From NCBI RefSeq assembly GCF_007845675.1, contig NZ_VOBR01000024.1:1-64000 (forward strand): 64,000 bases of DNA, in the 5' to 3' direction. The first letter of the stretch is position 1. Each line of letters opens with the position of its first letter. Under the pieces are notes generated by a model. The model did not search any database. It saw nothing but the letters and a program-made list of their open reading frames with translations, and was not told the DNA's origin. The stretch comes from Lentzea tibetensis (GTDB lineage: Bacteria; Actinomycetota; Actinomycetes; Mycobacteriales; Pseudonocardiaceae). This document shows positions 8,196 to 16,018 of the stretch, in pieces. The position numbers were made by a program, and so were the translations under genes.

Positions 8196-8674
8196 CCGAC
8201 GGCATCGACTCCATCATCAAGTCCACTTTGGACGAACGAGAGCTGAAGTACGACCGGCCGGACGAGGGCAAGTTCTTCGTCACGCTGCCCGGCACCAAGA
8301 AGCTGCAGACGAACTGCTGGCTGGTGGCGGGCAGGCACGCGCTGCTCGTCGAGGCGTTCGTGTGCCGCCGCCCGGACCAGTCGTTCGAGGAGGTGTACCG
8401 CTTCCTGCTGCGCCGCAACGCGCGGCTCTACGGGGTGCACTACACGCTCGACGCGCAGGGCGACATCTACCTCGTCGGCCGCATCGGCCTGCACGCCGTG
8501 ACGCCGGACGAGCTCGACCGCGTGCTCGGCCAGGTGCTCGAGGCGGCGGACGGCGACTTCAACGCGCTGCTCGAGATCGGCTTCGCGGACGCCATCCGGC
8601 GCGAGTGGGCGTGGCGCGTCTCGCGGGGCGAGTCGCTGGCCAACCTCCAGGCCTTCGCGCATCTGGTCGATTAA
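8192..8674 (+). CDS. YbjN domain-containing protein
   Basis: A 160-residue cytoplasmic protein of the YbjN/type III chaperone-like fold, as encoded directly after mshA in mycobacteria (Rv0487, from memory). It has the family-like segments [16 protein letters not shown] and [22 protein letters not shown], and ends in a helix with [11 protein letters not shown]. The molecular role is not known. It starts with a TTG at 8192 that overlaps the mshA stop by 4 bp, so it depends on coupled translation. The next gene is 61 bp further on. Confidence 0.85.
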   Translation: MTDGIDSIIKSTLDERELKYDRPDEGKFFVTLPGTKKLQTNCWLVAGRHALLVEAFVCRRPDQSFEEVYRFLLRRNARLYGVHYTLDAQGDIYLVGRIGLHAVTPDELDRVLGQVLEAADGDFNALLEIGFADAIRREWAWRVSRGESLANLQAFAHLVD

Positions 8675-8735
8675 GAGCCGGTCACGGAAGCGACTCGGCG
8701 CCAACCCGATCTTCCGGTCGTTCCGTCCAGACGGC

Positions 8736-9581
8736 ATGGGCAGACGCTGGTTATGGGTCGTCGTCGCACTGTTCCTCCTCACGGGGTGCGGTGCGGCGTC
8801 GCAGACGAGTTCGGGTGGCGGCGAACAGGCCGCGGCTCCGGCGCAGGCTGACCGCGCTGAGGGGAACACGGGGAACAACACGGGGAACAGCAAGAACGAG
8901 GCCGTGTCGGTGCAGGCCGACCGGCAGCTGATCCGCACCGCCACGGTCGACATCCGCGCGGACGACGTGGACAAGGCGATCGCGGAGGTCAAGGGGAAGG
9001 CGTCGAACGCGGGCGGGTTCTCCGGGCAGGAGAACGCCACCAAGACGTTCGCGAACGTCACGGTGAAGGTGCCGTCGAAGGAGCTCGACCGGATCCTGCA
9101 GGAGCTGGGGTCGATCGGTGAGGTCACGCGACGCGAGGTGCGTGCCGAGGACGTGACCGAGCAGGTCGCCGACGTCGAGGGGCGGCTCGCGTCGCAGCGG
9201 GCGTCCGTCGACCGGGTCCGGGGGTTGCTGGAGCGGGCGTCGTCGACGTCGGAGATCACCCAGATCGAGAGCGAGCTGAACAAGCGGCAGCAGGAGCTGG
9301 AGTCGCTGCAGCGCAGGCACGACTCGCTCAAGGGGCAGGTCGCGATGGCCACGCTGACCGTGTCGGTGTCGCAGAAGTCGGCGCCGGTGCCGGTGGAGCG
9401 CGACGGGTTCCTGGGCGCGCTGCTCGTCGGCTGGGACGTGCTGGTGACGGGGCTCGGCTGGATCATCATCGTGATCGGCGCGGTGCTGCCGTTCGCGGTC
9501 GTGTTCGGCATCCCCACCGCGGCGGCGATCTGGTTCGCACGTCGCCGGAAGCGTGTCACCCGGTCGAGCGAGGCGAGCTGA
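8736..9581 (+). CDS. DUF4349 domain lipoprotein with C-terminal membrane helix
   Basis: A 281-residue envelope protein. The N-terminus is a lipoprotein signal peptide (lipobox LLTGC, Cys18), followed by a Gly/Ala/Gln-rich spacer, the DUF4349 region (about 55-210: RQLIRTATVDIRADDVDKA, then a coiled coil around SQRASVDRVRGLL to ELESLQRRHDSL), and a C-terminal hydrophobic stretch (about 230-265) with a basic tail ARRRKR. The lipid anchor and the C-terminal helix imply that both ends are at the membrane with the coiled coil outside. Function is unknown. It is the last gene before a 411-bp gap. Confidence 0.85.
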   Translation: MGRRWLWVVVALFLLTGCGAASQTSSGGGEQAAAPAQADRAEGNTGNNTGNSKNEAVSVQADRQLIRTATVDIRADDVDKAIAEVKGKASNAGGFSGQENATKTFANVTVKVPSKELDRILQELGSIGEVTRREVRAEDVTEQVADVEGRLASQRASVDRVRGLLERASSTSEITQIESELNKRQQELESLQRRHDSLKGQVAMATLTVSVSQKSAPVPVERDGFLGALLVGWDVLVTGLGWIIIVIGAVLPFAVVFGIPTAAAIWFARRRKRVTRSSEAS

Positions 9582-9992
9582 TCCGCTTCTACTGAGAGTT
9601 TCTGGGGCGTGTCACCTTGGGGAGCGCGGGTCCGGCTCGGGAGAGAGGGGGAGTCGCATCGAGCCGGCCCGCGTCAAAGGTCCCCGCTACGACGGATCCG
9701 TGGACGGGGGGAGCCCTGGATCCGAGCGGGTGCACGCGGTTCGACGGGGGATGACGAACCGCGTTCATCGCCTGACGGGCTGTTTGAGTGCGTGGGAGCC
9801 AGCCCGTTGAGGCCTAGCCAACTTCTCAGAAACATCGTTGCACTCACAAGGGGTTTGGTTACTCCATTCGTGTGTACTTAGCCGCGATAAGTAACGTCTC
9901 TGTAGCGATCCGGACTGCCTTGACCGCGTCGAGTGGCCTGGCTCACGATGGCCTGACCAGCTTGGTGTACAGCGAGTGAATGAGGCAGCCGC
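9582..9992. other. 411-bp intergenic region with structured DNA
   Basis: No convincing gene. Its left half holds four consecutive hairpins (see 9626-9807). Its right half (9810-9992) is less GC-rich than the surroundings, with segments such as GGTTACTCC and GATAAGTAACG, and probably carries the promoter of the acyl-CoA ligase gene at 9993, whose ATG is preceded by GAGGCAG. Confidence 0.6.
9626..9807. ncRNA. Candidate structured RNA: four tandem hairpins
   Basis: Four stems follow one another. Stem 1: 9626-9639 with 9660-9672, 13 bp with one bulged base. Stem 2: 9683-9699 with 9718-9730, 13 bp with a 4-nt bulge at 9689-9692. Stem 3: ACGCGGTTCG (9734-9743) with CGAACCGCGT (9755-9764), perfect. 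Stem 4: ACGGGCTG (9775-9782) with CAGCCCGT (9800-9807), perfect. Loops 1 to 3 contain runs of five or six G on the plus strand, which would be C-rich loops if the minus strand is transcribed, as in the actinobacterial 6C RNA. Strand and identity are open; a small RNA, a leader or a protein-binding array all fit. Confidence 0.55.
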
Positions 9993-11558
9993 ATGGTCTT
10001 TCGCAGTTCGTTCCCTGACGTCGAGATCCCCGATGTCTCACTCCACGAGCTGTTGTTCGGCGACCTCGGCGACCGCGCCGACCGCGTCGCGCTCGTCGAC
10101 GGTGCCTCCGGCGCGTCGCTGACCTACGGCCAACTCGCCACCTACGTCGACCGGCTGGCCGCCGCACTGGCCGCCCGCGGCATCGGCAAGGGCGATGTGG
10201 TCGGCATCCTCAGCCCGAACACGCCCTACTACGCCGTGGTCTTCCACGGCATCCTGCGCGCGGGCGCCACCGCGACCACGATCAACGCCCTCTACACGCC
10301 GGACGAGGTCGCGCACCAGCTGCACGACGCGGGCGCGAAGATGCTGTTCACCGTGTCCGTGCTGCTGCCGAACGCGGCTCCGGGCGCCGCCAAGGCCGGC
10401 GTCACCGACGTCTTCGTGCTCGACCAGGCCGACGGCTACCCGTCGCTGGCCGAGCTGCTCGCCAACGACCACCCCGTGCCGTCGGTGGAGATCGATCCGG
10501 CCGAGGACATCGCGGTGCTGCCGTACTCGTCCGGCACGACCGCGCTGCCCAAGGGCGTGATGCTGACGCACCGCAACCTGGTCGCGAACCTCGCGCAGTG
10601 CGGGCCGCTGCTGAACCTCACCCAGGACACCCGCATCCTCGCGGTGCTGCCGTTCTTCCACATCTACGGCATGCAGGTCCTGATGAACAACGGCCTCTAC
10701 GTCGGCGCGACCGTCGTGACCATGCCGAGGTTCGACCTGGCCGAGTTCCTGCGCGTGATCGCCGAGCACAGGACCGACCGCGTCTACATCGCGCCGCCGG
10801 TCGCCGTGGCGCTGGCGAAGCACCCGCTGGTCGACCAGTACGACCTGTCGCCGCTGAAGACCCTGTTCTCCGGCGCCGCGCCGCTCGACGTCGAGCTCGC
10901 GGACGCGGTGCGCAAGCGCCTCGGCTGCCGCGTGTCGCAGGGCTACGGCATGACCGAGATGTCGCCCGTCTCGCACGCGATCCCGGACAGCCGCGACGAC
11001 ATCTCCGTCGGCACGGTCGGCCTGATCGTGCCGAACCTGGAGTGCAGGCTGGTCGACCCGGCCACCGGCGAGGACGTCGGCGTGGACGAGCGCGGCGAGC
11101 TGTGGTGCAAGGGCCCCAACATCATGAAGGGCTACCTGAACAACCCGGACGCCACCGCGGCCACCATCGACGACGAGGGCTGGCTGCACACCGGTGACGT
11201 GGCGGTGATCGACGCGGACGGCATCGTGTCGATCGTCGACCGGGTCAAGGAGCTGATCAAGTACAAGGGCTACCAGGTGCCGCCCGCCGAGCTGGAGGCC
11301 GTGCTGCTGACCCACCCCGAGATCGCCGACGCGGCGGTCGTCGGGGTGCGGGACGAAGACGGCGAGGAGGTGCCCAAGGCGTTCGTCGTGCTCCAGGCCG
11401 GGTCGTCGATCTCCGGTGCCGACATCATGGAGTTCGTCGCCGCGCACGTGGCGCCGCACAAGAAGGTCCGCGTGGTCGAGTTCATCGAGGCGATCCCGAA
11501 GTCCGCTTCGGGCAAGATCCTCCGCAAGGACTTGCGCGCCCGCGAGGCCGCCAAGTAG
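9993..11558 (+). CDS. 4-coumarate/fatty acyl-CoA ligase family enzyme (ANL superfamily)
   Basis: A 521-residue adenylate-forming ligase that activates a carboxylic acid with ATP and transfers it to CoA. The phosphate-binding loop YSSGTTALPKGVMLTH is at about 177-192, the aryl/acyl pocket region PFFHIYGMQVLMNNGLYVG follows, the GYGMTEMSPVSH motif is at about 316-327, and the C-terminal catalytic lysine is in SASGKILRKDL. The sequence is closest to the 4CL-like group, but the acid substrate is not evident. It is preceded by the hairpin region and closed by a 19-bp perfect hairpin shared with the convergent TetR gene. Confidence 0.9.
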   Translation: MVFRSSFPDVEIPDVSLHELLFGDLGDRADRVALVDGASGASLTYGQLATYVDRLAAALAARGIGKGDVVGILSPNTPYYAVVFHGILRAGATATTINALYTPDEVAHQLHDAGAKMLFTVSVLLPNAAPGAAKAGVTDVFVLDQADGYPSLAELLANDHPVPSVEIDPAEDIAVLPYSSGTTALPKGVMLTHRNLVANLAQCGPLLNLTQDTRILAVLPFFHIYGMQVLMNNGLYVGATVVTMPRFDLAEFLRVIAEHRTDRVYIAPPVAVALAKHPLVDQYDLSPLKTLFSGAAPLDVELADAVRKRLGCRVSQGYGMTEMSPVSHAIPDSRDDISVGTVGLIVPNLECRLVDPATGEDVGVDERGELWCKGPNIMKGYLNNPDATAATIDDEGWLHTGDVAVIDADGIVSIVDRVKELIKYKGYQVPPAELEAVLLTHPEIADAAVVGVRDEDGEEVPKAFVVLQAGSSISGADIMEFVAAHVAPHKKVRVVEFIEAIPKSASGKILRKDLRAREAAK

Positions 11559-11567
11559 CTCGCACTG

Positions 11568-11620
11568 CCACGAGGGGAGCTTTCCCGGCGCTGTGACCGC
11601 TGGGAAAGCTCCCCTCGTGG
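11568..11620. terminator. Bidirectional terminator, 19-bp perfect stem
   Basis: The arm at 11568-11586 (starting CCACGAGGGGAGC) is perfectly complementary to 11602-11620, with a 15-nt loop. It lies between the convergent acyl-CoA ligase and TetR genes and would act on both. There is no long T-run. Confidence 0.8.
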
Positions 11621-11624
11621 CGTG

Positions 11625-12218
11625 TCAGCGCAGCAGTGACGCGCAGAGCGTGCTCGTCAGCCAGTACCGGTAGCGGTCCTCCGGCCAGCCGAGCAGGTGG
11701 TGCAGGTGCGGCGAGCACAGCCCGACGATGATGTCCGCGACCTCGGACGTGCTGAAGTCGGGACGGACCGAGCCGGTGTCGACGAGCGCCTTGGCGATGG
11801 TGCCGAGCGTGGCGCGCTGGGCGGCCTCGCCCTCGTGGGCGACGGCCATCATCTCCGGGTCGGCCCCGGACGACTGGATGCCCACCATGATCAACGCGCC
11901 CGCGCGGCCGAGCAGTGCCGCAGCCCCCGCGGCGGTGGTCTCGATGATGTCGTTGGCCCGCAACGGGGTCAGCAGGGCGGTCGCGTCCGCCCGGTCGGAG
12001 ACGGGCGCGGGTGGGGTTTCGGCAGGCCGACCCGCGATCGCCGTGTTCAGCGCGTCCCGGTACAGGGCCGCCTTGCTGGGGTAGTGCGTGTGGACGGTCT
12101 CTTCGGACACTCCCAGGTCCGCGGCGACCGCCGCCATCGAAGTCGCGGCGTAACCGTTGGCGACGAACAGCCGGTGCCCTGCGTCACGCACCTGTGTGCG
12201 AGTGACCTCTGCGCTCAT
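11625..12218 (-). CDS. TetR family transcriptional regulator
   Basis: A 197-residue repressor-type protein. The N-terminal helix-turn-helix is clear (RDAGHRLFVANGYAATSMAAVAADLGVSEETVHTHYPSK, residues about 12-50), with the tail pattern HTHYPSKAALY typical of the family; the remainder is an all-helical ligand-binding domain without recognisable specificity. The ATG at 12218 gives MSAEVTRTQ; an ATG two codons upstream (12224) is also possible. It is divergent from gpmA with about 20 bp between start codons and convergent with the acyl-CoA ligase, either of which could be its target. Confidence 0.88.
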   Translation of the reverse strand: MSAEVTRTQVRDAGHRLFVANGYAATSMAAVAADLGVSEETVHTHYPSKAALYRDALNTAIAGRPAETPPAPVSDRADATALLTPLRANDIIETTAAGAAALLGRAGALIMVGIQSSGADPEMMAVAHEGEAAQRATLGTIAKALVDTGSVRPDFSTSEVADIIVGLCSPHLHHLLGWPEDRYRYWLTSTLCASLLR

Positions 12219-12238
12219 GAGCATGGCAGGCTAACGGC

Positions 12239-12985
12239 ATGGCTGTCGGAACCTTGGTGCTGCTCCGCCACGGCGAGAGCACGTGGAACGCGGAGAACCT
12301 GTTCACCGGATGGGTGGACGTTCCCCTGTCGGAGAAGGGCGAGCGCGAGGCGCGCCGCGGTGGCGAGCTCCTCAAAGCCGCCGACGTGCTGCCGGAGGTG
12401 CTGCACACGTCGCTGATGCGGCGGGCCATCTCGACGGCGAACCTGGCGCTGGACGCGTGCGACCGGCACTGGATCCCGGTCCGGCGCGACTGGCGGCTCA
12501 ACGAGCGGCACTACGGCGCGTTGCAGGGCAAGAACAAGAAGCAGACGCTGGAGCAGTACGGCGAGGAGCAGTTCATGCTCTGGCGCCGCTCCTACGACAC
12601 CCCGCCGCCGCCCATCGAGCCCGGCAGCGAGTTCAGCCAGGACACCGACCCGCGCTACGCGGACCTCGGCCCCGACCTGCCGCTGACCGAGTGCCTGCTC
12701 GACGTGGTCAAGCGGATGGTCCCGTACTGGGAGTCCGCGATCGTGCCCGATCTGCGCACCGGCAAGACGGTCCTGGTGGCCGCGCACGGCAACTCGCTGC
12801 GCGCGCTCGTGAAGCACCTCGACGGCATCTCGGACACCGACATCGCGGGCCTCAACATCCCGACCGGCATCCCGCTGCGCTACGACCTCGACGAGGAGCT
12901 GAAGCCGCTCAAGCCGGGCGGTGAATACCTCGACCCGGAGGCCGCTCGAATCGCCGCGGAAGCGGTCGCGAACCAGGGTCGCTGA
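12239..12985 (+). CDS. gpmA: 2,3-bisphosphoglycerate-dependent phosphoglycerate mutase
   Basis: Cytoplasmic glycolytic enzyme interconverting 3- and 2-phosphoglycerate. The 248-residue protein has the phosphohistidine motif LLRHGEST (His11), the [16 protein letters not shown] segment, [15 protein letters not shown] and the second histidine in [10 protein letters not shown], all as in the dPGM family. Length is normal. Gene order gpm - senX3 - regX3 is that of mycobacteria. A CAGGCT box lies 6 nt before the ATG, so the message may be leaderless. A 20-bp perfect hairpin follows the stop codon. Confidence 0.96.
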   Translation: MAVGTLVLLRHGESTWNAENLFTGWVDVPLSEKGEREARRGGELLKAADVLPEVLHTSLMRRAISTANLALDACDRHWIPVRRDWRLNERHYGALQGKNKKQTLEQYGEEQFMLWRRSYDTPPPPIEPGSEFSQDTDPRYADLGPDLPLTECLLDVVKRMVPYWESAIVPDLRTGKTVLVAAHGNSLRALVKHLDGISDTDIAGLNIPTGIPLRYDLDEELKPLKPGGEYLDPEAARIAAEAVANQGR

Positions 12986-12992
12986 CCGGTTT

Positions 12993-13045
12993 GACGCGAA
13001 AAGCACGTTCAGCTCCTCAGTGGATCTGAACGTGCTTTTCGCGTC
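12993..13045 (+). terminator. Terminator after gpmA, 20-bp perfect stem
   Basis: The arm starting GACGCGAAAAGCACG at 12993-13012 is perfectly complementary to 13026-13045, loop of 13 nt. The stem itself supplies an A/T-rich centre, but no T-run follows. Confidence 0.8.
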
Positions 13046-13160
13046 TCAGGACACGACTGGGTGAACAAGGTCTGACCAGGGCACGAACAACCTGGTCAAC
13101 AGGTGTCGCGGGTATCACGGTTCACGCTCGTGCACTAGGCCAGGACACGTACGCGCTGCT

Positions 13161-13166
13161 TACTAT
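13161..13166 (+). promoter_or_regulatory. -10 box of senX3-regX3 (leaderless type)
   Basis: TACTAT, a near-consensus -10 hexamer, is followed by 6 nt and then the GTG of senX3. No RBS is present in between, so transcription probably starts at or next to the start codon. Confidence 0.6.
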
Positions 13167-13172
13167 TCGCCT

Positions 13173-14333
13173 GTGACGGCTGCGGGTTTCCTCGCTGTTT
13201 CGCTGGGCGTAGCGCTCATCTGCGCGCTCGGCGGATTTTTCATTGGCCGATCCACCGCGTCCAAAGCGCCGAGGCAGCCGGAAGGGCTGACGGTCGCGGA
13301 CCTGATGCAGAAGGTCGTGCAGGGCTCGCACGACGGCATCGTGGTGCTCAACTCGTTCGGCGACGTGGTGCTGCACAACCCGCGCGCCGAGGAGCTCGGG
13401 GTCGTCCGCAACAACCGGGTCGACGACCGGGCTCGCAAGGCCGCGCAGGCGGTGCGGGACACCAACGAGATCGTCTACGTGGACCTGTCGCCGCTGGAGG
13501 CCAAGGGGCGCCAGCCGGAGGCCGTGCACGCCGAGGTGCGCCAGCTGACCGACGGCTTCACGGTCGTCGACGCGACGGACGAGTCCGAGGCCGTGCGGCT
13601 GGAGAAGACCAGACGCGACTTCGTGGCCAACGTCAGCCACGAGCTCAAGACCCCGGTCGGCGCGCTCGCGCTGCTCGCCGAGGCCGTGCTGGACGCGAGC
13701 GACGACCAGGACGAGGTCCGCCGGTTCAGCGCGAAGATCATGCAGGAGGCGACCCGGCTCGGCACGCTCGTGACCGAGCTGATCGCGCTCTCCCGGTTGC
13801 AGGGTGCGGAGAAGCTGCCCGAGCTCACCGAGGTCGAGGTCGACGTGGTGATCTCCGAGGCGCTGAGCCGCTCCAAGCTGGCCGCTGAGTCGGTCAACAT
13901 CGACATCGCCACCGACGAGCCGAGCGGCCTGCTCGTGCCGGGTGACCGCACGCTGCTGGTCACCGCGCTGAGCAATCTGCTCGACAACGCTGTCGCCTAC
14001 TCCCCGCCCGGCAGCCCGGTGAGCGTCAGCCGCAGGCTGATCGACGGGCACGTGGAGATCGCCGTCACCGACCGCGGCATCGGCATCGCGGCCGACCAGC
14101 AGGTCAGGGTGTTCGAGCGGTTCTACCGGGTGGACAAGGCCCGATCGCGCGCGACCGGAGGCACCGGCCTCGGTCTCGCGATCGTGAAGCACGTCGCCGC
14201 CAACCACGGCGGCGAGGTGAAGCTGTGGAGCCTGCCAGGAACGGGATCCACCTTCACGCTGCGGCTTCCGGCCGCGGCACAGGAACCCAACCTCGTCGCG
14301 AGCGGCGCGAGTGATCACGGAGGAGAGCTGTGA
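13173..14333 (+). CDS. senX3: Sensor histidine kinase SenX3
   Basis: A 386-residue membrane kinase of the phosphate-starvation system SenX3-RegX3. One hydrophobic segment (about 3-25) precedes a PAS-like domain (about 40-140), then HisKA with the phospho-acceptor in ANVSHELKTPVGAL (His156) and a HATPase domain with the N box (LSNLLDNAVAYSPPG), G1 (DRGIGIA), F box (FERFYRVDKARSR) and G2 (GGTGLGLAIVK). Mycobacterial SenX3 is usually drawn with two membrane passes; only one is clear here. The GTG stop-start overlap with regX3 is 4 bp. Its job is autophosphorylation and control of RegX3. Confidence 0.93.
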   Translation: MTAAGFLAVSLGVALICALGGFFIGRSTASKAPRQPEGLTVADLMQKVVQGSHDGIVVLNSFGDVVLHNPRAEELGVVRNNRVDDRARKAAQAVRDTNEIVYVDLSPLEAKGRQPEAVHAEVRQLTDGFTVVDATDESEAVRLEKTRRDFVANVSHELKTPVGALALLAEAVLDASDDQDEVRRFSAKIMQEATRLGTLVTELIALSRLQGAEKLPELTEVEVDVVISEALSRSKLAAESVNIDIATDEPSGLLVPGDRTLLVTALSNLLDNAVAYSPPGSPVSVSRRLIDGHVEIAVTDRGIGIAADQQVRVFERFYRVDKARSRATGGTGLGLAIVKHVAANHGGEVKLWSLPGTGSTFTLRLPAAAQEPNLVASGASDHGGEL

Positions 14334-15010
14334 CCAGAGTGCTCATCGTGGAGGACGAGGAGTCCTTCGCCGATCCGCTTGCCTTCCTGCTCCGCAAGGA
14401 GGGGTTCACCGCCGCGCTGGCCGCCACCGGCCAGGAGGCGCTGGAGGAGTTCGACCGCAACGGCGCGGACATCGTGCTGCTGGACCTGATGCTGCCCGGC
14501 ATGAGCGGGACGGACGTGTGCAAGCAGCTCCGCCAGCGCTCGGCCGTGCCGGTGATCATGGTGACCGCCCGGGACAGTGAGATCGACAAGGTCGTCGGCC
14601 TGGAGCTGGGCGCGGACGACTACGTCACGAAGCCCTACTCGGCGCGCGAGCTCATCGCGCGCATAAGGGCCGTGCTGCGCAGGGGCGGTGAGTCCGAGGA
14701 CCTCCTTCCCCAGATCCTCGAGGCCGGTCCGGTGCGCATGGACGTCGAGCGGCACGTGGTAACTGTCAACGGAACGGACATCAGCCTCCCGCTCAAGGAG
14801 TTCGACCTCCTGGAGTACCTGCTGCGCAACGTCGGACGCGTGCTCACCCGCGGTCAGTTGATCGACCGGGTGTGGGGCGCTGACTACGTCGGCGACACGA
14901 AGACGCTGGACGTTCACGTCAAGCGGCTCCGTTCCAAGATCGAGCCGGACCCGTCGACGCCGCGGCACCTGGTGACCGTGAGGGGCCTCGGTTACAAGTT
15001 CGAGTCCTAA
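14330..15010 (+). CDS. regX3: Response regulator RegX3
   Basis: A 226-residue OmpR/PhoB-type response regulator. The receiver domain has the acidic pair VEDEES, the phospho-acceptor in VLLDLMLPGMSG (Asp52), the conserved Thr in MVTARDS and Lys in YVTKPYSARELIARI. The C-terminal winged helix contains LPLKEFDLLEYLLRN, VWGADYVGDTKTLDVHVKRLRSKIE split around the recognition helix. It is translated in coupling with senX3 (GTGA overlap) and controls phosphate-responsive genes in relatives. All key residues are present. Confidence 0.95.
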   Translation: MTRVLIVEDEESFADPLAFLLRKEGFTAALAATGQEALEEFDRNGADIVLLDLMLPGMSGTDVCKQLRQRSAVPVIMVTARDSEIDKVVGLELGADDYVTKPYSARELIARIRAVLRRGGESEDLLPQILEAGPVRMDVERHVVTVNGTDISLPLKEFDLLEYLLRNVGRVLTRGQLIDRVWGADYVGDTKTLDVHVKRLRSKIEPDPSTPRHLVTVRGLGYKFES

Positions 15011-15024
15011 CGGACACGACCAGG

Positions 15025-15030
15025 TACCGT
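15025..15030 (+). promoter_or_regulatory. -10 box of ppx (leaderless type)
   Basis: TACCGT is followed by 7 nt and the GTG start of the Ppx/GppA gene, giving a separate promoter within the 27-bp gap after regX3. Confidence 0.45.
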
Positions 15031-15037
15031 TCAGCTC

Positions 15038-16018
15038 GTGCGCCTGGGCGTTCTCGACGTGGGTTCCAACACCGTCCACCTACTCGTGGTGGACGCGCAC
15101 CGTGGTGCCCACCCGACCCCGATGAGCTCCGAGAAGACCGTGCTGCGCCTCGCGGAGCAGCTCAACGGTGACGGAGAGCTCACCAAGGCGGGCGCGGACC
15201 AGCTGGTCCGCGCCGTCGCCGCGACCAAGGCGTCGGCCAAGCGCTCGGGCTGCGAGGACCTGATGGCCTTCGCCACCTCGGCGGTGCGCGAGGCCAGCAA
15301 CTCGGCCGACGTGCTCGACCGGGTGCGCAGCGAGACGGGCGTCGATCTCCAGGTCCTCTCCGGCGACGACGAGGCGAAGCTCACTTTCCTCGCGGTTCGC
15401 CGCTGGTACGGCTGGTCCGCGGGCAAGCTGCTCTGCCTCGACATCGGTGGCGGCTCGCTCGAGCTCGCGATCGGCAAGGACGAGGACCCCGAGCTGGCGT
15501 TCTCCGTCCCGCTCGGTGCGGGCAGGCTGACCAGGACGCGGTTCCGCAAGGACCCGCCCGGCCGCACCGCCATCCGCGAGACCACGGAGTGGCTCGCCGA
15601 CCAGCTCGCGCCGGTCGCCCGCAAGCTCAAGCGAGCGGGTGAACCCGATCGGGTGGTTGCGACCTCCAAGACCTTCCGCACGCTGGCCCGGCTCACCGGC
15701 GCGGCGCCTTCGTCCGCCGGTCCACGCGCTCGTCGCGTGCTCACCGACGCCGGCCTGCGGCAACTGATCGCGTTCATCTCCAGGATGTCGGCGAACGACC
15801 TCGCTGAGCTGGAAGGTGTGAGCGCTTCCAGGGCTCATCAGCTCGTCGCGGGCGCGCTCGTCGCGGAGGCGTCGATGCGAGCCCTGTCACTCACGCAGTT
15901 GGAGATTTGCCCCTGGGCGCTGCGGGAGGGTGTCATCCTTCGACGGCTGGACCACACTAATGGCACGGACCGGAGCGATACTGGACGGACTGGCCAGCAC
16001 GGGGCACGGTGGAGTTGA
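15038..16018 (+). CDS. Ppx/GppA family exopolyphosphatase
   Basis: A 326-residue actin-fold phosphatase that would hydrolyse polyphosphate or pppGpp. The first phosphate loop is LDVGSNTVHLLVVDA (residues about 4-18), FATSAVREASN and the second loop LLCLDIGGGSLELAIG are present, as is the adenosine/C-terminal region ISRMSANDLAELEGVSASRAHQLVAGALV. It is a short form without the HD-type C-terminal domain, like the two-domain actinobacterial Ppx (Rv0496, from memory). Placement after the phosphate-sensing SenX3-RegX3 pair makes a polyphosphate role plausible. It overlaps the next ATG by 1 bp. Confidence 0.9.
   Translation: MRLGVLDVGSNTVHLLVVDAHRGAHPTPMSSEKTVLRLAEQLNGDGELTKAGADQLVRAVAATKASAKRSGCEDLMAFATSAVREASNSADVLDRVRSETGVDLQVLSGDDEAKLTFLAVRRWYGWSAGKLLCLDIGGGSLELAIGKDEDPELAFSVPLGAGRLTRTRFRKDPPGRTAIRETTEWLADQLAPVARKLKRAGEPDRVVATSKTFRTLARLTGAAPSSAGPRARRVLTDAGLRQLIAFISRMSANDLAELEGVSASRAHQLVAGALVAEASMRALSLTQLEICPWALREGVILRRLDHTNGTDRSDTGRTGQHGARWS

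Noticed and set aside
9553-9881. Small plus-strand frames in the gap before the acyl-CoA ligase gene
   Set aside because: They run through the four hairpins, have no RBS and show no codon-position bias.
13050-13160. PHO-box-like sequence (reverse-strand GTTCACC) before senX3-regX3
   Set aside because: Only a single unit is seen, without the 11-bp spaced direct repeats needed for a PhoP or RegX3 site.
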